The notes under the pieces: model-generated
Database searches by the model: none
Told to the model about the DNA's origin: nothing
What the model saw: only the letters and a program-made list of their open reading frames with translations
Assembly: GCA_934646185.1 (NCBI GenBank)
Contig: CAKUEH010000013.1
Location: 1 to 64,000 of the forward strand
DNA length: 64,000 bases
Source of the DNA: an uncultured Oscillospiraceae bacterium
GTDB taxonomy: Bacteria > Bacillota > Clostridia > Oscillospirales > Oscillospiraceae
Direction of reading: 5' to 3'
Translations under genes and position numbers: made by a program
In this document: in pieces, positions 32,453 through 42,606 of the stretch
Numbering within the stretch: the first letter of the stretch is position 1
Layout of the letters: every line of letters begins with the position of its first letter

Positions 32453-32980
32453 ATGAACTACGCGACGATCAAAACCTGCGACATTGCCAACGGACCCGGC
32501 GTGCGGGTCAGCCTGTTCGTCTCCGGCTGCCGGCATCACTGCAAGGACTGCTTCAATCCCGAAACGTGGGACTTTTCCTACGGCGAGCCGTTTGACGAGG
32601 CGGTGATGGACAAGATCCTCGCCATGCTGGCGCCCGCCTACATCCGGGGCATCACGTATCTGGGCGGCGAGCCGTTTGAGCAGGAGAACCAGCCGGGACT
32701 GCTGGCGCTTTCACGCAGGATCAAGGCGGCCTATCCCGAAAAATCCATCTGGTCGTTCACCGGCTATCTCTTCGACCGCGACATTCTGGCAAAGAAGCTC
32801 GGCCCGTGGGAGGTCACGCAGGAGCTGCTGTCCTATCTCGACGTGCTGGTCGACGGGCCGTTCGTCGCAAGCCTCAAGAACCTGAATCTCCGCTTCCGCG
32901 GCTCGTCCAATCAGCGGCTGATCGACGTGCCCGCGAGTCTGAAAACCGGAGCCGTCGTCCTCTGGGACGAGCGGCAGTAG
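32453..32980 (+). CDS. nrdG: Anaerobic ribonucleotide reductase activating protein NrdG
   Basis: A 175-residue radical SAM enzyme that installs the glycyl radical on NrdD, enabling dNTP synthesis without oxygen. The cluster motif CRHHCKDC lies near residues 25-32, followed by the GGEPF motif near 71. It starts at 32453, 20 bases after AAAGGAG with a second GAGG nearer. nrdD is not in this window. Adjacent dut and the divergent deoxynucleoside kinase fit a nucleotide-pool role. Confidence 0.94.
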   Translation: MNYATIKTCDIANGPGVRVSLFVSGCRHHCKDCFNPETWDFSYGEPFDEAVMDKILAMLAPAYIRGITYLGGEPFEQENQPGLLALSRRIKAAYPEKSIWSFTGYLFDRDILAKKLGPWEVTQELLSYLDVLVDGPFVASLKNLNLRFRGSSNQRLIDVPASLKTGAVVLWDERQ

Positions 32981-32990
32981 GAGGAATTTT

Positions 32991-33422
32991 ATGCCTGTGA
33001 TCAAGATCCACTATTTTTCCGACGATCTGCCCCGCCTGCAAAAAACCGGCAAGGGCGACTGGATCGATCTGTACTGCGCGCAGACCATGGAGCTCCGCGC
33101 GGGCGACTTCGCCCTCATCCCGCTGGGCGTATCGATGCAGCTGCCGGAGGGCTACGAGGCCCGCACGGCTCCGCGCTCATCCACGTTCAAGCGCTGGGGC
33201 ATTCTGCAGGCCAACTCCGTCGGCGTGATCGACAACAGCTACTGCGGCACGAACGACGAATGGAAGCTGCCGGTCTACGCCACGCGCGACACCGTGATCG
33301 AAAAGGGCGACCGCATCTGTCAGTTCCGCATCTACGAGGTGCAGCCGCCGATCGACTTTGAAGAATGCGATACGCTCTCCGGCACGGACCGGGGCGGCTT
33401 CGGCTCGACCGGCGTGCGCTGA
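32991..33422 (+). CDS. dut: dUTP diphosphatase
   Basis: A 143-residue trimeric dUTPase that converts dUTP to dUMP and keeps uracil out of DNA. Motifs: APRSSTFKRWGI (motif 2), GVIDNSYCGTNDEWKLPVYA (motif 3, catalytic Asp), KGDRICQF (motif 4) and the glycine-rich RGGFGSTG (motif 5) at the C-terminus. It starts 11 bases after nrdG with AGGAGG. Cytosolic. Confidence 0.95.
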   Translation: MPVIKIHYFSDDLPRLQKTGKGDWIDLYCAQTMELRAGDFALIPLGVSMQLPEGYEARTAPRSSTFKRWGILQANSVGVIDNSYCGTNDEWKLPVYATRDTVIEKGDRICQFRIYEVQPPIDFEECDTLSGTDRGGFGSTGVR

Positions 33423-33453
33423 ACCGATTTTGCAAGAAAGGAAGAATGTTATC

Positions 33454-34827
33454 ATGAAAACGTTACTCAAGGGCGGCACGGTCGTCTCTGCGGCAGGCTC
33501 CCGCATCGCGGATGTGCTGGTGGACGGCGAGAAGATCGCCGCTGTCGGCGAAGGTCTCCCGGCGGACGGCGCGAAGGTCGTCGACGTGCGCGGCAAGCTC
33601 CTCTTCCCCGGCTTTATCGACGCGCACACGCATTTTGACCTCGACGTCTGCAACACCACGACCGCCGACAACTTCGACACCGGCACGCGCAGCGCCATCC
33701 ACGGCGGCACGACGATGGTCATCGACTTTGCCTGCCCGAACAAGGGCGAGACGCTGGATTATGGTCTGAAGTTCTGGCATAAAAAGGCCGACGGCCGGTC
33801 GAGCTGCGACTACAGCTTCCACATGACCATCGACGACTGGAACGAGGGCATCAAAAACGAGATCCCCGCCATGTTTGAAGCGGGCATCCCGTCGTTCAAA
33901 ATGTACATGACGTATCCCGCTATGATGATCGGCGATCAGGATCTGTTCTCGGCGCTGCTGGAGCTGAAAAAATACGGCGGCATCGCCGGCGTCCACTGCG
34001 AAAACGCGGGCGTGATCGACGCGCTGATCGCGCAGCACAAGGCGGAGGGAAAGACGGCCCCGTCGTCCCATCCCGAGTGCCGCCCGAACCCGCTCGAGGC
34101 GGAGGCGGTCGCGCATCTGCTGCGCATCGCGGAGGTCGCGGACGTTCCGGTCGTGATCGTACATCTGAGCACGAAGGAAGCGCTGCTCGAGGTCATGCAC
34201 GCGCGCGAACGCGGACAGAAGGTCTATGTCGAAACCTGCCCGCACTATCTGCTGCTGGACGACAGCGTCTATGACCAGGACGACTATTCCGCCTCCGCCC
34301 GCTATATCTGCGCGCCGCCCATGCGCAAGAAGGAAGATCAGGCGGTCTTGTGGAAGGCCCTTGCCAACGGCACCATCCAGACCGTCTCGACCGACCACTG
34401 CAGCTTTACCCTGCAGCAGAAGGACGCCGGACGCGGCGACTTTACGAAGATCCCCGGCGGACTGCCCGGCGTGGAGACGCGCGGCGAGCTGCTCTATACG
34501 GCGGGCGTGGCCGAAGGCCGCATCACGAAGGAGCAGATGTGCGCGCTTCTGTCCGAAAACCCCGCCCGGCTCTACGGCGCGTACCCGCGCAAGGGCATCC
34601 TCGCCCCCGGCAGCGACGCGGACATCGTCGTCTACGACCCCGAGGCCGACTCGGTCATCACGGCGCAGACGCAGCTCTCCGCCGCAGGCTACACGCCCTA
34701 TGAGGGCTTCAAGACCAGGGGCTCCATCGCGCAGGTTTATCTGCGCGGAACGCTCGCCGTCGATCACGGCGAGATGAAGACCGGCCCCATCGGCGCCTAC
34801 ATCCCGCGCCATCTGGGCAGCCTGTAA
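33454..34827 (+). CDS. hydA: Dihydropyrimidinase (D-hydantoinase family)
   Basis: A 457-residue amidohydrolase opening the ring of dihydropyrimidines or hydantoins. The metal motif DAHTH (57-60) and the carboxylated lysine in SFKMYMTY (about 149) are present, as are later His ligands (GVHCENA, VIVHLS) and the Asp in STDHC. The start at 33454 follows AAAGGAAG; an earlier in-frame ATG lies inside dut. It is 31 bases after dut and probably in the same operon, suggesting pyrimidine breakdown beside synthesis genes. Confidence 0.93.
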   Translation: MKTLLKGGTVVSAAGSRIADVLVDGEKIAAVGEGLPADGAKVVDVRGKLLFPGFIDAHTHFDLDVCNTTTADNFDTGTRSAIHGGTTMVIDFACPNKGETLDYGLKFWHKKADGRSSCDYSFHMTIDDWNEGIKNEIPAMFEAGIPSFKMYMTYPAMMIGDQDLFSALLELKKYGGIAGVHCENAGVIDALIAQHKAEGKTAPSSHPECRPNPLEAEAVAHLLRIAEVADVPVVIVHLSTKEALLEVMHARERGQKVYVETCPHYLLLDDSVYDQDDYSASARYICAPPMRKKEDQAVLWKALANGTIQTVSTDHCSFTLQQKDAGRGDFTKIPGGLPGVETRGELLYTAGVAEGRITKEQMCALLSENPARLYGAYPRKGILAPGSDADIVVYDPEADSVITAQTQLSAAGYTPYEGFKTRGSIAQVYLRGTLAVDHGEMKTGPIGAYIPRHLGSL

Positions 34828-34840
34828 GCACCGCAAAAAA

Positions 34841-34871
34841 ACGCCCCTGCTCCGGTCTGGAGCAGGGGCGT
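34841..34871. terminator. Bidirectional terminator between dihydropyrimidinase and YloV genes
   Basis: ACGCCCCTGCTCC, loop GGTCT, and the exact complement. An A-run precedes it (minus-strand U-tract) and GACGTTT follows, so it mainly terminates the minus-strand gene and probably both. Confidence 0.85.
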
Positions 34872-34876
34872 GACGT

Positions 34877-36556
34877 TTATTCTGCCGAGATCAGATAATA
34901 GTAGATCGGCTGGCCGCCGGAGACGAGGTTGACCTCTGCGTTGGGCGCGTGCTGCCGGAACAGCTCCAGCGCCGCCTCCGCGTCAGATTCCTGAATGTCC
35001 GCGCCGTAGAAGATGTTGATGAATTCCTTCTCGGCCTCCGCAGCCTTGTCCGCAAGGCGCGCGAGAAGCTCGGTGATATCGCGCGTCGTTCCGGCCAGCG
35101 CGCCGTCGCACAGGCCGAGATAGTCGCCCGCGTGAATGTCGAAGCCGTCAAAGTCCGAGTCGCGCGCGGCATAGGTGATCTGCATGGTCATGACGCCGGA
35201 GAGGCAGTCGGTCATGGCCGCTTCGTTTTCACTCGGCTCCATGCCGGGGTCGAACGAGAGCATGGCGCTGATGCCCTGCGGGACGGTTTTGGTCGGGACG
35301 ACCACGACCTCGCGCGAGGCCAGCTCTGCCGCCGCCTGCGCGGCCATGATGATGTTCTTGTTGTTGGGCAGGACGAAGACAATCTCCGCAGGGGTCTTTT
35401 CGATCGCCCGCAGGATATCCTCCGTCGAGGGATTCATCGTCTGGCCGCCCTCGATGATCTCGTCGACGCCGAGATCGCGGAACACGCCGGCCAGACCCGC
35501 GCCCGCGCACACGGCGACGCTGCCGTAGCGCTTTTCGGGCTCTGCAGGAGCGTCCTGCTTCGCGGGCTGGTTTTCCAGCTCTTTTTCCACGGCCTCCAGA
35601 TCATCGGTCGACCGGGCCTTGCGGCCCGCGGTCAGATCGTCGTGCTGCAGGCGCATGTTTTCGATCTTTGCAAGCTCCAGCGTACCGTACTTCTGGGCCT
35701 CGCTCAGCGCGTCGCCCGGAATGTTCGTATGTACGTGGACCTTGAACGCCTCGTCGTCCTCGCCGATGACAAGACTGTCGCCGATGCTGCCGAGATATTC
35801 GCGCAGCGGGTCGAGCGAGGTAATGTCCTCGCGCTTGCGCACGATGAAGACCGTGTCGAAGGCGAACGTGATATCCTCGGAGTCGAAAATGCCGAAATCG
35901 GCCTCTTCGTTCACCGCGCCGGTATCCTCGCAGACGATATCGTTGCCACGCAGGCTCTCGAGCATGCCGTGCAGAATGAGGCAGAAGCCCATGCCGCCCG
36001 CGTCGACGACACCGGCCTTTTTCAGGACCGGGTTCTGGTTGACCGTGTTGTCCAGCGCGGCGTGCGCCGTGTCGAGGCAGTGCTGCAGAACATACTCGAT
36101 CTCAGCGTTTTCTTCGGCCAGATCGCGCGCGGCGTCTGCCGTGAGGCGGGAGACGGTCAGGATGGTGCCCTCGGCGGGCTTCATGACCGCCTTATACGCC
36201 GCCTCGACGCCTGCGGTCAGCGCGTCGGCAAAATCCTTGCCGTCGGCCTCGAGCTTTCCCTTGAGCGACTTGGAAAAGCCGCGGAACAGAAGAGACAGAA
36301 TGACGCCCGAGTTGCCTCTTGCGCCGCGCAGGAGCGCGGAGGCCGTCTTGTCGGCGGCCTTGGTGAGCGTGATGCCGTCCGCCTTGCGCAGCTCCGTGCT
36401 GGCGGCGGAGAGCGTCATGCTCATATTTGTGCCGGTATCTCCGTCGGGGACGGGGAAGACGTTCAGCTCGTTGACCTTCTGCTTGTTCAGGTCGATCTCG
36501 GCAGCGGCGGAGAGCATCATCCGGCTGAACGCCGCGCCGTCAATAGTTTTGATCAT
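34877..36556 (-). CDS. DAK2-domain kinase, YloV/FakA-like
   Basis: A 559-residue protein like Bacillus YloV and Staphylococcus FakA, which phosphorylates fatty acids bound to FakB. The N-terminal Dak2 domain shows NVFPVPDGDTGTNM (about 31-44), RGARGNSGVILS and GVVDAGGMGF. Middle and C-terminal regions include VFVLPNNKNI and PTKTVPQG. It starts at 36556 after GGAGG. It follows the Asp23 gene, the same pairing as yloU-yloV. No fakB/degV gene is nearby. Confidence 0.92.
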   Translation of the reverse strand: MIKTIDGAAFSRMMLSAAAEIDLNKQKVNELNVFPVPDGDTGTNMSMTLSAASTELRKADGITLTKAADKTASALLRGARGNSGVILSLLFRGFSKSLKGKLEADGKDFADALTAGVEAAYKAVMKPAEGTILTVSRLTADAARDLAEENAEIEYVLQHCLDTAHAALDNTVNQNPVLKKAGVVDAGGMGFCLILHGMLESLRGNDIVCEDTGAVNEEADFGIFDSEDITFAFDTVFIVRKREDITSLDPLREYLGSIGDSLVIGEDDEAFKVHVHTNIPGDALSEAQKYGTLELAKIENMRLQHDDLTAGRKARSTDDLEAVEKELENQPAKQDAPAEPEKRYGSVAVCAGAGLAGVFRDLGVDEIIEGGQTMNPSTEDILRAIEKTPAEIVFVLPNNKNIIMAAQAAAELASREVVVVPTKTVPQGISAMLSFDPGMEPSENEAAMTDCLSGVMTMQITYAARDSDFDGFDIHAGDYLGLCDGALAGTTRDITELLARLADKAAEAEKEFINIFYGADIQESDAEAALELFRQHAPNAEVNLVSGGQPIYYYLISAE

Positions 36557-36605
36557 GGTTTACCTCCGTGAGCGCCCTGTATGCGCGCGTGAATTGGGAT
36601 CGATA

Positions 36606-36959
36606 TCAGTCGACGGAAATGGAGTCGACGAATACGTTCACGGCACGCACCTCGGTGCCCGTGGACTTGGTGACGAAATAGCGGACCTCGCTGATGATGG
36701 AGGACGCGATGGCGCTGAGGTTGACGCTCTTGTCGACCATGATATGCAGATCGATGGAAATGGAATTGTCGGGGCTGAACGTGACCTTGACGCCCTTGCC
36801 CATGGCCTCCCTGCGCAGCAGGTGGACCAGCCCGTCCGTCATGGAGCGCACGGCCATGCCCTTGACGCCGAAGCAGTTGGTCGCCGCAAAGCCCGCGATA
36901 TTGGTATAGACAGCGCTGTCGACCGTGATCTGGCCGGCGTCTGTATTCATACGGATCAT
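36606..36959 (-). CDS. Asp23/Gls24 family envelope stress protein (YloU-like)
   Basis: A 117-residue Asp23-family protein (ITVDSAVYTNIAGFAATNCFGVKGMA; later SISIDLHIMVDKSVNLSAIA). The start at 36959 is chosen because AAGGAGG lies just upstream; a longer frame begins before that ribosome site. In Bacillus and many Clostridia it precedes the DAK2 kinase gene, as here. The exact role is not settled; relatives are linked to envelope stress. Confidence 0.9.
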   Translation of the reverse strand: MIRMNTDAGQITVDSAVYTNIAGFAATNCFGVKGMAVRSMTDGLVHLLRREAMGKGVKVTFSPDNSISIDLHIMVDKSVNLSAIASSIISEVRYFVTKSTGTEVRAVNVFVDSISVD

Positions 36960-37033
36960 CAAGATTCCTCCTTCTGGGATATTCAATTCATTTTAACCGA
37001 TTTGCCGGGAAAGTACAAGTCAAAAAACGGGTT

Positions 37034-38557
37034 TCAGCCTTTTTCATAACCGGTCACCCCGTTTTTCTGCATCCATTGGAGCTTTTCACCCATCAGATAC
37101 GTCAGCGTCTCGTTTTCCTCTTTGCCGAAGCCGGTCAGATATTTGCGCAGATAGAATAGATCGTTGTACGTCAGGTACGGATAGTCGCCCTCGACATACG
37201 TTCCATCGGGCTTGACGCTGTAATAGAGGTTGTGGTTCGGCATGACCCAGCCGGAGCCGGTGTCCTCGATGGCCAGCAGCATGCGGTCGGCCAGCTCGCG
37301 CAGATCCTTCCGGTTCAGAAGATCCGCCGCGTGATACAGGGCCAGGCATTCCGACGCCTGATGGTTGAGCGAGGTGTGCGGGGCGGTCAGCTCGTCCGGG
37401 TGCCAGTAGTCGGGGATCAGCCAGCCGCCGTTTTCCGTGGTGATGTGGCTCGTACCGGCAAGCTGGGTGTAGAAGCCGAGATAGCGGGTCATCGTTTCTT
37501 CGAACATGCCCTTGCCGAGACGGCGGGCGGCCTTGATGTAGAGCTCGAGCAGATCGGTGTTGAACCGGGTGTCGTAAAAGCCCGGCCCGATGCCGTAATC
37601 TCCCTGCAGCCATTCGCTGCCGGGCGTCGTGGGCACATAGCCGTACTGGTTCTGCCGCTGCGCCATGGCGTCGAGCGACAGGATGACGAGCGCGGGCGCC
37701 TCCTTGCAGCGGGACATCCGGCTGAGATAGCCGCGGATGCAGTAGCTTGCGGCGCAGCAGTAATAATAATTCTCGCCGGACGGGATATAGTTGGAGGGCG
37801 ATTTGCGGAAATAGCCGTCAAAACACCAGTGCGAATCACCGTTTTTCACATACGTGACCCAGGCCTTTGCACAGTTGTCCACGCTCCAGTCCAGCCCGAA
37901 CGGCGCGGTCAGGATGAGCGCGTCGACCACGCAGTCGGGCTCAAGCTCGTAGCCGTCCATCGTGATGCGAACGCCGCCGCTGCGGGTCTTTGTGGTGCGC
38001 AGGACGCCGTCCTGCTCCGGCAGATGCTCCCGCGACCCGTTTTCGCGCATGACGAACGTGCGCGGCAGCGCAAGGAAATACGTCTGTCCGGAGGCCAGCT
38101 CCACCACCACGACGGGAGAGACGTACAGCCCATCGCCCAGCGCCTGCGAGCGCCAGTCGCCCGCGCTTTTGTCATAATACCAGACTGTTCCGGACTCCGT
38201 GACGGTCTGGTCGAAAAAGCGGACGTACGGGCTTTTGCCAGCAGCACGGTACCGTGCTGCGAGTACGCCGTCAGAGACGGCGTACTCGCAGCTCTCGATT
38301 TGATACTGCCCGTACTGCACGGTCTCGGTATAGACCTCGGCGGTATACTTTGTGGACTTCAAAATCCGCTCCGGCGTGCGGGCCGGGGGAGAATCCGGCG
38401 CGTCCGGCTCCGCCGGAGGCGCTTTGGACGCGGTGCCGGAAGAAGCTGCTGCTTCGGATTCTGCTGCCGGTGAGGACTCCGCCTGCGGCTTGCCGCAGGC
38501 GCACAACTGCACCAGCACCAGAATCAAAATCAGGATCAGCGTGAGTTTCTTTCGCAT
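37034..38557 (-). CDS. Surface lipoprotein of unknown function
   Basis: A 507-residue predicted lipoprotein. MRKKLTLILILILVLVQLCAC gives a hydrophobic signal with the Cys at about 19 or 21, then an Ala/Ser/Pro/Glu-rich linker. The mature part is rich in Tyr and Trp. Its C-terminal half looks helical (NHQASECLALYHAADLLNRK, DNxLYYS-type and YNDLFYLRKYL words), recalling alpha/alpha-toroid carbohydrate-active or epimerase-like folds, but I cannot assign a family. The start at 38557 follows GGAGGTACCC; a longer frame runs into repeat family A. Confidence 0.75.
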   Translation of the reverse strand: MRKKLTLILILILVLVQLCACGKPQAESSPAAESEAAASSGTASKAPPAEPDAPDSPPARTPERILKSTKYTAEVYTETVQYGQYQIESCEYAVSDGVLAARYRAAGKSPYVRFFDQTVTESGTVWYYDKSAGDWRSQALGDGLYVSPVVVVELASGQTYFLALPRTFVMRENGSREHLPEQDGVLRTTKTRSGGVRITMDGYELEPDCVVDALILTAPFGLDWSVDNCAKAWVTYVKNGDSHWCFDGYFRKSPSNYIPSGENYYYCCAASYCIRGYLSRMSRCKEAPALVILSLDAMAQRQNQYGYVPTTPGSEWLQGDYGIGPGFYDTRFNTDLLELYIKAARRLGKGMFEETMTRYLGFYTQLAGTSHITTENGGWLIPDYWHPDELTAPHTSLNHQASECLALYHAADLLNRKDLRELADRMLLAIEDTGSGWVMPNHNLYYSVKPDGTYVEGDYPYLTYNDLFYLRKYLTGFGKEENETLTYLMGEKLQWMQKNGVTGYEKG

Positions 38558-38614
38558 GGGTACCTCCGAGGAAGAGTTTGGGCGGACGGGGTTTTCACGC
38601 CTGCGAAGCAGGCC

Positions 38615-38779
38615 AACGCCTCCCCTTGTCATGCCCCGCATGATAAGGGGAGGTGGCATTTTCGAAGAAAATGACGGAGGGGATTTGCCGCAGATATCAG
38701 AGTGCTCAGAAATTTGCGGCATTCGAATCCCCTCAGGCCCTTCGGGCCAGCTCCCCTTGAGAGCCCAAGGGGAGCCTTA
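38615..38779. repeat. Dispersed repeat family A, copy 2 (reverse orientation)
   Basis: Matches copy 1 in reverse: CCTCCCCTTGTC at the left, the CATTTTCGAAGAAAATG hairpin, GGAGGGGATT, TTCGAATCCCCTCAGG and AAGGGGAGCCTTA at the right. It lies between gpmI and the lipoprotein gene. Left boundary is accurate to a few bases. Confidence 0.78.
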
Positions 38780-38805
38780 GGGGCGCTCCCGCGCCAGTGC
38801 GAAAA

Positions 38806-40374
<1,569 letters not shown>

Positions 40375-40415
40375 TGGTATTCCCTCCTGAGTAGGATGTT
40401 CTCGAATTTCACTAT

Positions 40416-40444
40416 ATTTTACTACAATTTCCCCGCAGATACAA
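40416..40444 (-). promoter_or_regulatory. Promoter of gpmI
   Basis: Minus strand: TTGTAT (40444-40439), 17 bases, TAAAAT (40421-40416). A TATAGT just downstream is an alternative -10. Confidence 0.5.
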
Positions 40445-40445
40445 C

Positions 40446-41276
40446 TTAAATTTCTTTGAACAAGCGCATGACGTGGGTGTTTGCCAAGGCATAGACGCGC
40501 GTGAAATCCACGTGCGGGTTATAGACGGCCTCCAGCTCGTCATGCAGGGCCTTCGCCTGCGCGAGAAGGGCGGTCACGTCCGACAGATCGGGCAGCGGGG
40601 TATCCGGCCCGCGGTAATAGCGCTTCTCGTCCGGAAGATACACGGCCTCCGTCTCATCCGGGAACAGCGGGTTCTGATACAGGACCGCGTCCTGACGCGC
40701 GCGGAGCGCTTCAAGCTCCTCCTCAGACACCAGCTGCACCGCGCCTGCGGGCGGCTCGGCAGAATATAGACCCCGGCAGGTGACGGCCCGCAGGAAGCGC
40801 TGTTTCCGCTCCTCCTGCGCCGGAAGCGGGCAGGACGGGCGCGCATGCGCCGCGAGACGCGCATATGCCTCGCGGTAGAGCGCGCGGTAGCGCGTCTGCA
40901 GAAGCTCGATGGCGCGGCGCTCTTTCTGCAGGGCAATGCGGTCATAAAACTGCCCCAGGTCGAGATACAGCCCTGCCGCCCCCGGCGTGACGGCCTCGAG
41001 CACATGCGGAGCCGTGCCGTCGGCGTAGCCGGTGTGCAGGGCCGGGAGATATACGCCGTCCACCGAATCCGGGTCTCCGGAGCACAGGACGTATTCGACA
41101 TCCAGCCCGGCCTGCTCCGCCGCTTTGCCGATGGTCTTCATAAAGCTCGACTTGCCGCAGCCCGGCCCGCCCTTGATCACCCACAGAAAATCCTCCGGCC
41201 CCCGGCAGAACTGCCCGTAAAACGAGACAAAGCCGGAGGCCGTATTGCCGCCCAGAAAATACCGCGTCGCCGCCAT
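40446..41276 (-). CDS. P-loop ATPase of the PRK06851-like family
   Basis: A 276-residue nucleotide-binding protein. The N-terminus RYFLGGNTASGFVSFYGQF and the P-loop IKGGPGCGKSS (about 35-45) match a Clostridial/Bacillus family of putative nucleotide kinases that is often longer, with two such halves; here only one is present. The start at 41276 follows AGGAGGGG. An in-frame extension to 41582 overlaps the next gene and is rejected. Function unknown. Confidence 0.72.
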   Translation of the reverse strand: MAATRYFLGGNTASGFVSFYGQFCRGPEDFLWVIKGGPGCGKSSFMKTIGKAAEQAGLDVEYVLCSGDPDSVDGVYLPALHTGYADGTAPHVLEAVTPGAAGLYLDLGQFYDRIALQKERRAIELLQTRYRALYREAYARLAAHARPSCPLPAQEERKQRFLRAVTCRGLYSAEPPAGAVQLVSEEELEALRARQDAVLYQNPLFPDETEAVYLPDEKRYYRGPDTPLPDLSDVTALLAQAKALHDELEAVYNPHVDFTRVYALANTHVMRLFKEI

Positions 41277-41413
41277 AGAATGCCCCTCCTGTATATCAAG
41301 AATACAGGTAGTGTATGCAGCGGCGCGGCGGGATGTGCGCACGCTGCGGCTGAAATGCAAACGCAGCCGATAGGGAAGGGGCTCTGCCTGCCCGCCTGGG
41401 AAGCCGCAAATTC

Positions 41414-41445
41414 GCGGCGGCCGGGTTTCCCGGCCGCCGCTTTTT
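41414..41445 (+). terminator. Terminator-like hairpin on the plus strand without a plus-strand gene
   Basis: GCGGCGGCCGGG, loop TTT, exact complement, then TTTTTGC on the plus strand. Flanking genes are both on the minus strand; on that strand the hairpin is followed by GAATTTGC only. It may still work for the minus gene at 41455 or belong to an unrecognised plus-strand transcript. Confidence 0.5.
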
Positions 41446-41454
41446 GCTTGCTGT

Positions 41455-42114
41455 TCAGATCCGTTCACAGGCGATCTGCGCGTCTTTTGCGAGAAGCGCC
41501 GCATATTCTGCAAGACGCGCCTGCGCGGTTTGCAGTGCGTCGGGCGCCTGTCCGGGGACGCCGAAGACGGGGTAGAACACATGGCGGCTTTCTTCCCGCG
41601 CGTATGTCCTTGCGTCCGCGCCGGCGATCATGCTGAAGATGATGCCGCCCGCGTCCCGTCCGGCGACGTCGCCGGGGTAGGTGTGGACCTCTTCGCCGCG
41701 CAGACCCTCGAACAGTTCCTTGCTTTCCGCCTGATACAGCGCGACTGGCCCCATCAGGCGGTCAATGTCGTGTGTGCCGCAGAGCACATGCGTTTCCAGC
41801 TCGACCAGAAACGGCACGGCGGTCACGGCGTTCCAACGCGGAAATTCCCGGCCCTTGAGCAGCACGGATTCGAACTGCATCATAACAGGATACGTCTTTT
41901 TGAATTTCCGGAAGTAGCGGAAATACAGATCCTGTCCGAACACGTCCGCGCGGACGTAGTCCCGGTACCGCTCCCGCAGCGCGGCAAGGTGCCGCTCTAC
42001 CATATCGTAGAATCCGACCTCATCCCACTGCGCCTTGTCCGGGTACTGCACCTCGACCCATGCAAACGGGACGCCGGCATTCTGCATGCCGCTCTCTTTT
42101 GTGATCTGTACCAT
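41455..42114 (-). CDS. B3/B4 (tRNA synthetase beta-like) domain protein
   Basis: A 219-residue protein. The segment FPRWNAVTAVPFLVELETHV followed by GTHDIDRLMGPVALYQA and GGIIFSMIAGADARTYA resembles the B3/B4 domain of phenylalanyl-tRNA synthetase beta chains found as stand-alone proteins, which may edit or bind aminoacyl-tRNA or small ligands. The match is by pattern only. It starts at 42114 after GGAAGG. No clear operon partner. Confidence 0.6.
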   Translation of the reverse strand: MVQITKESGMQNAGVPFAWVEVQYPDKAQWDEVGFYDMVERHLAALRERYRDYVRADVFGQDLYFRYFRKFKKTYPVMMQFESVLLKGREFPRWNAVTAVPFLVELETHVLCGTHDIDRLMGPVALYQAESKELFEGLRGEEVHTYPGDVAGRDAGGIIFSMIAGADARTYAREESRHVFYPVFGVPGQAPDALQTAQARLAEYAALLAKDAQIACERI

Positions 42115-42178
42115 GTTTCAATGCCTTCCGATCCTGTTTTTTCTATATATAGCATCGGGGGGCCGGCACTGTCAAGCG

Positions 42179-42604
42179 TTATTCAGCCAGCTTTTTGCCC
42201 AGCGCGCGGCAGGCGGCGAGCGCCTCGTCGTCCGGCGCTTCGCAGCAGATGACGCTGTCCGCCGCGCGGTTGATCCCGGCGGAGCCGCAGTCTTCTTCCC
42301 ACGTGCGCATCCATTCGCCGTCGCCCCAGCCGTAGGAGCCGAACAGGCCGACGGCCTTGCCCGCGAGGGCCGGTTTCACCGCGTCGAACATCGGCGCGAA
42401 TTCCGTCTCTTCCAGCTCCTCAGCGCCCATCGCCGGGCAGCCGAGCGCGGCGGCGTCCAGCTCCTTCACCGCGTCCGCGCTGACGTCCGCGGGCGTCCAG
42501 ACGGCGCACTCCGCGCCCGCCTCACGCATGCCTTCTGCGACGGCGTTTGCCATGGCCTCGGTGTTGCCGGTGCCGCTCCAGTAAATGACTGCTGTTTTTT
42601 TCAT
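42179..42604 (-). CDS. Flavodoxin
   Basis: A 141-residue FMN electron carrier. The phosphate loop SGTGNTEAMA is near residues 10-19, and the FMN-stacking loop region FGSYGWGDGEWM is near 88-99. The start at 42604 follows AAAGGAAG. It lies just downstream of DUF3793 and DUF2325 genes, a Clostridial cluster; flavodoxin commonly replaces ferredoxin when iron is short, which fits the possible metal-responsive operator upstream (inference). Confidence 0.93.
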   Translation of the reverse strand: MKKTAVIYWSGTGNTEAMANAVAEGMREAGAECAVWTPADVSADAVKELDAAALGCPAMGAEELEETEFAPMFDAVKPALAGKAVGLFGSYGWGDGEWMRTWEEDCGSAGINRAADSVICCEAPDDEALAACRALGKKLAE

Positions 42605-42606
42605 AT

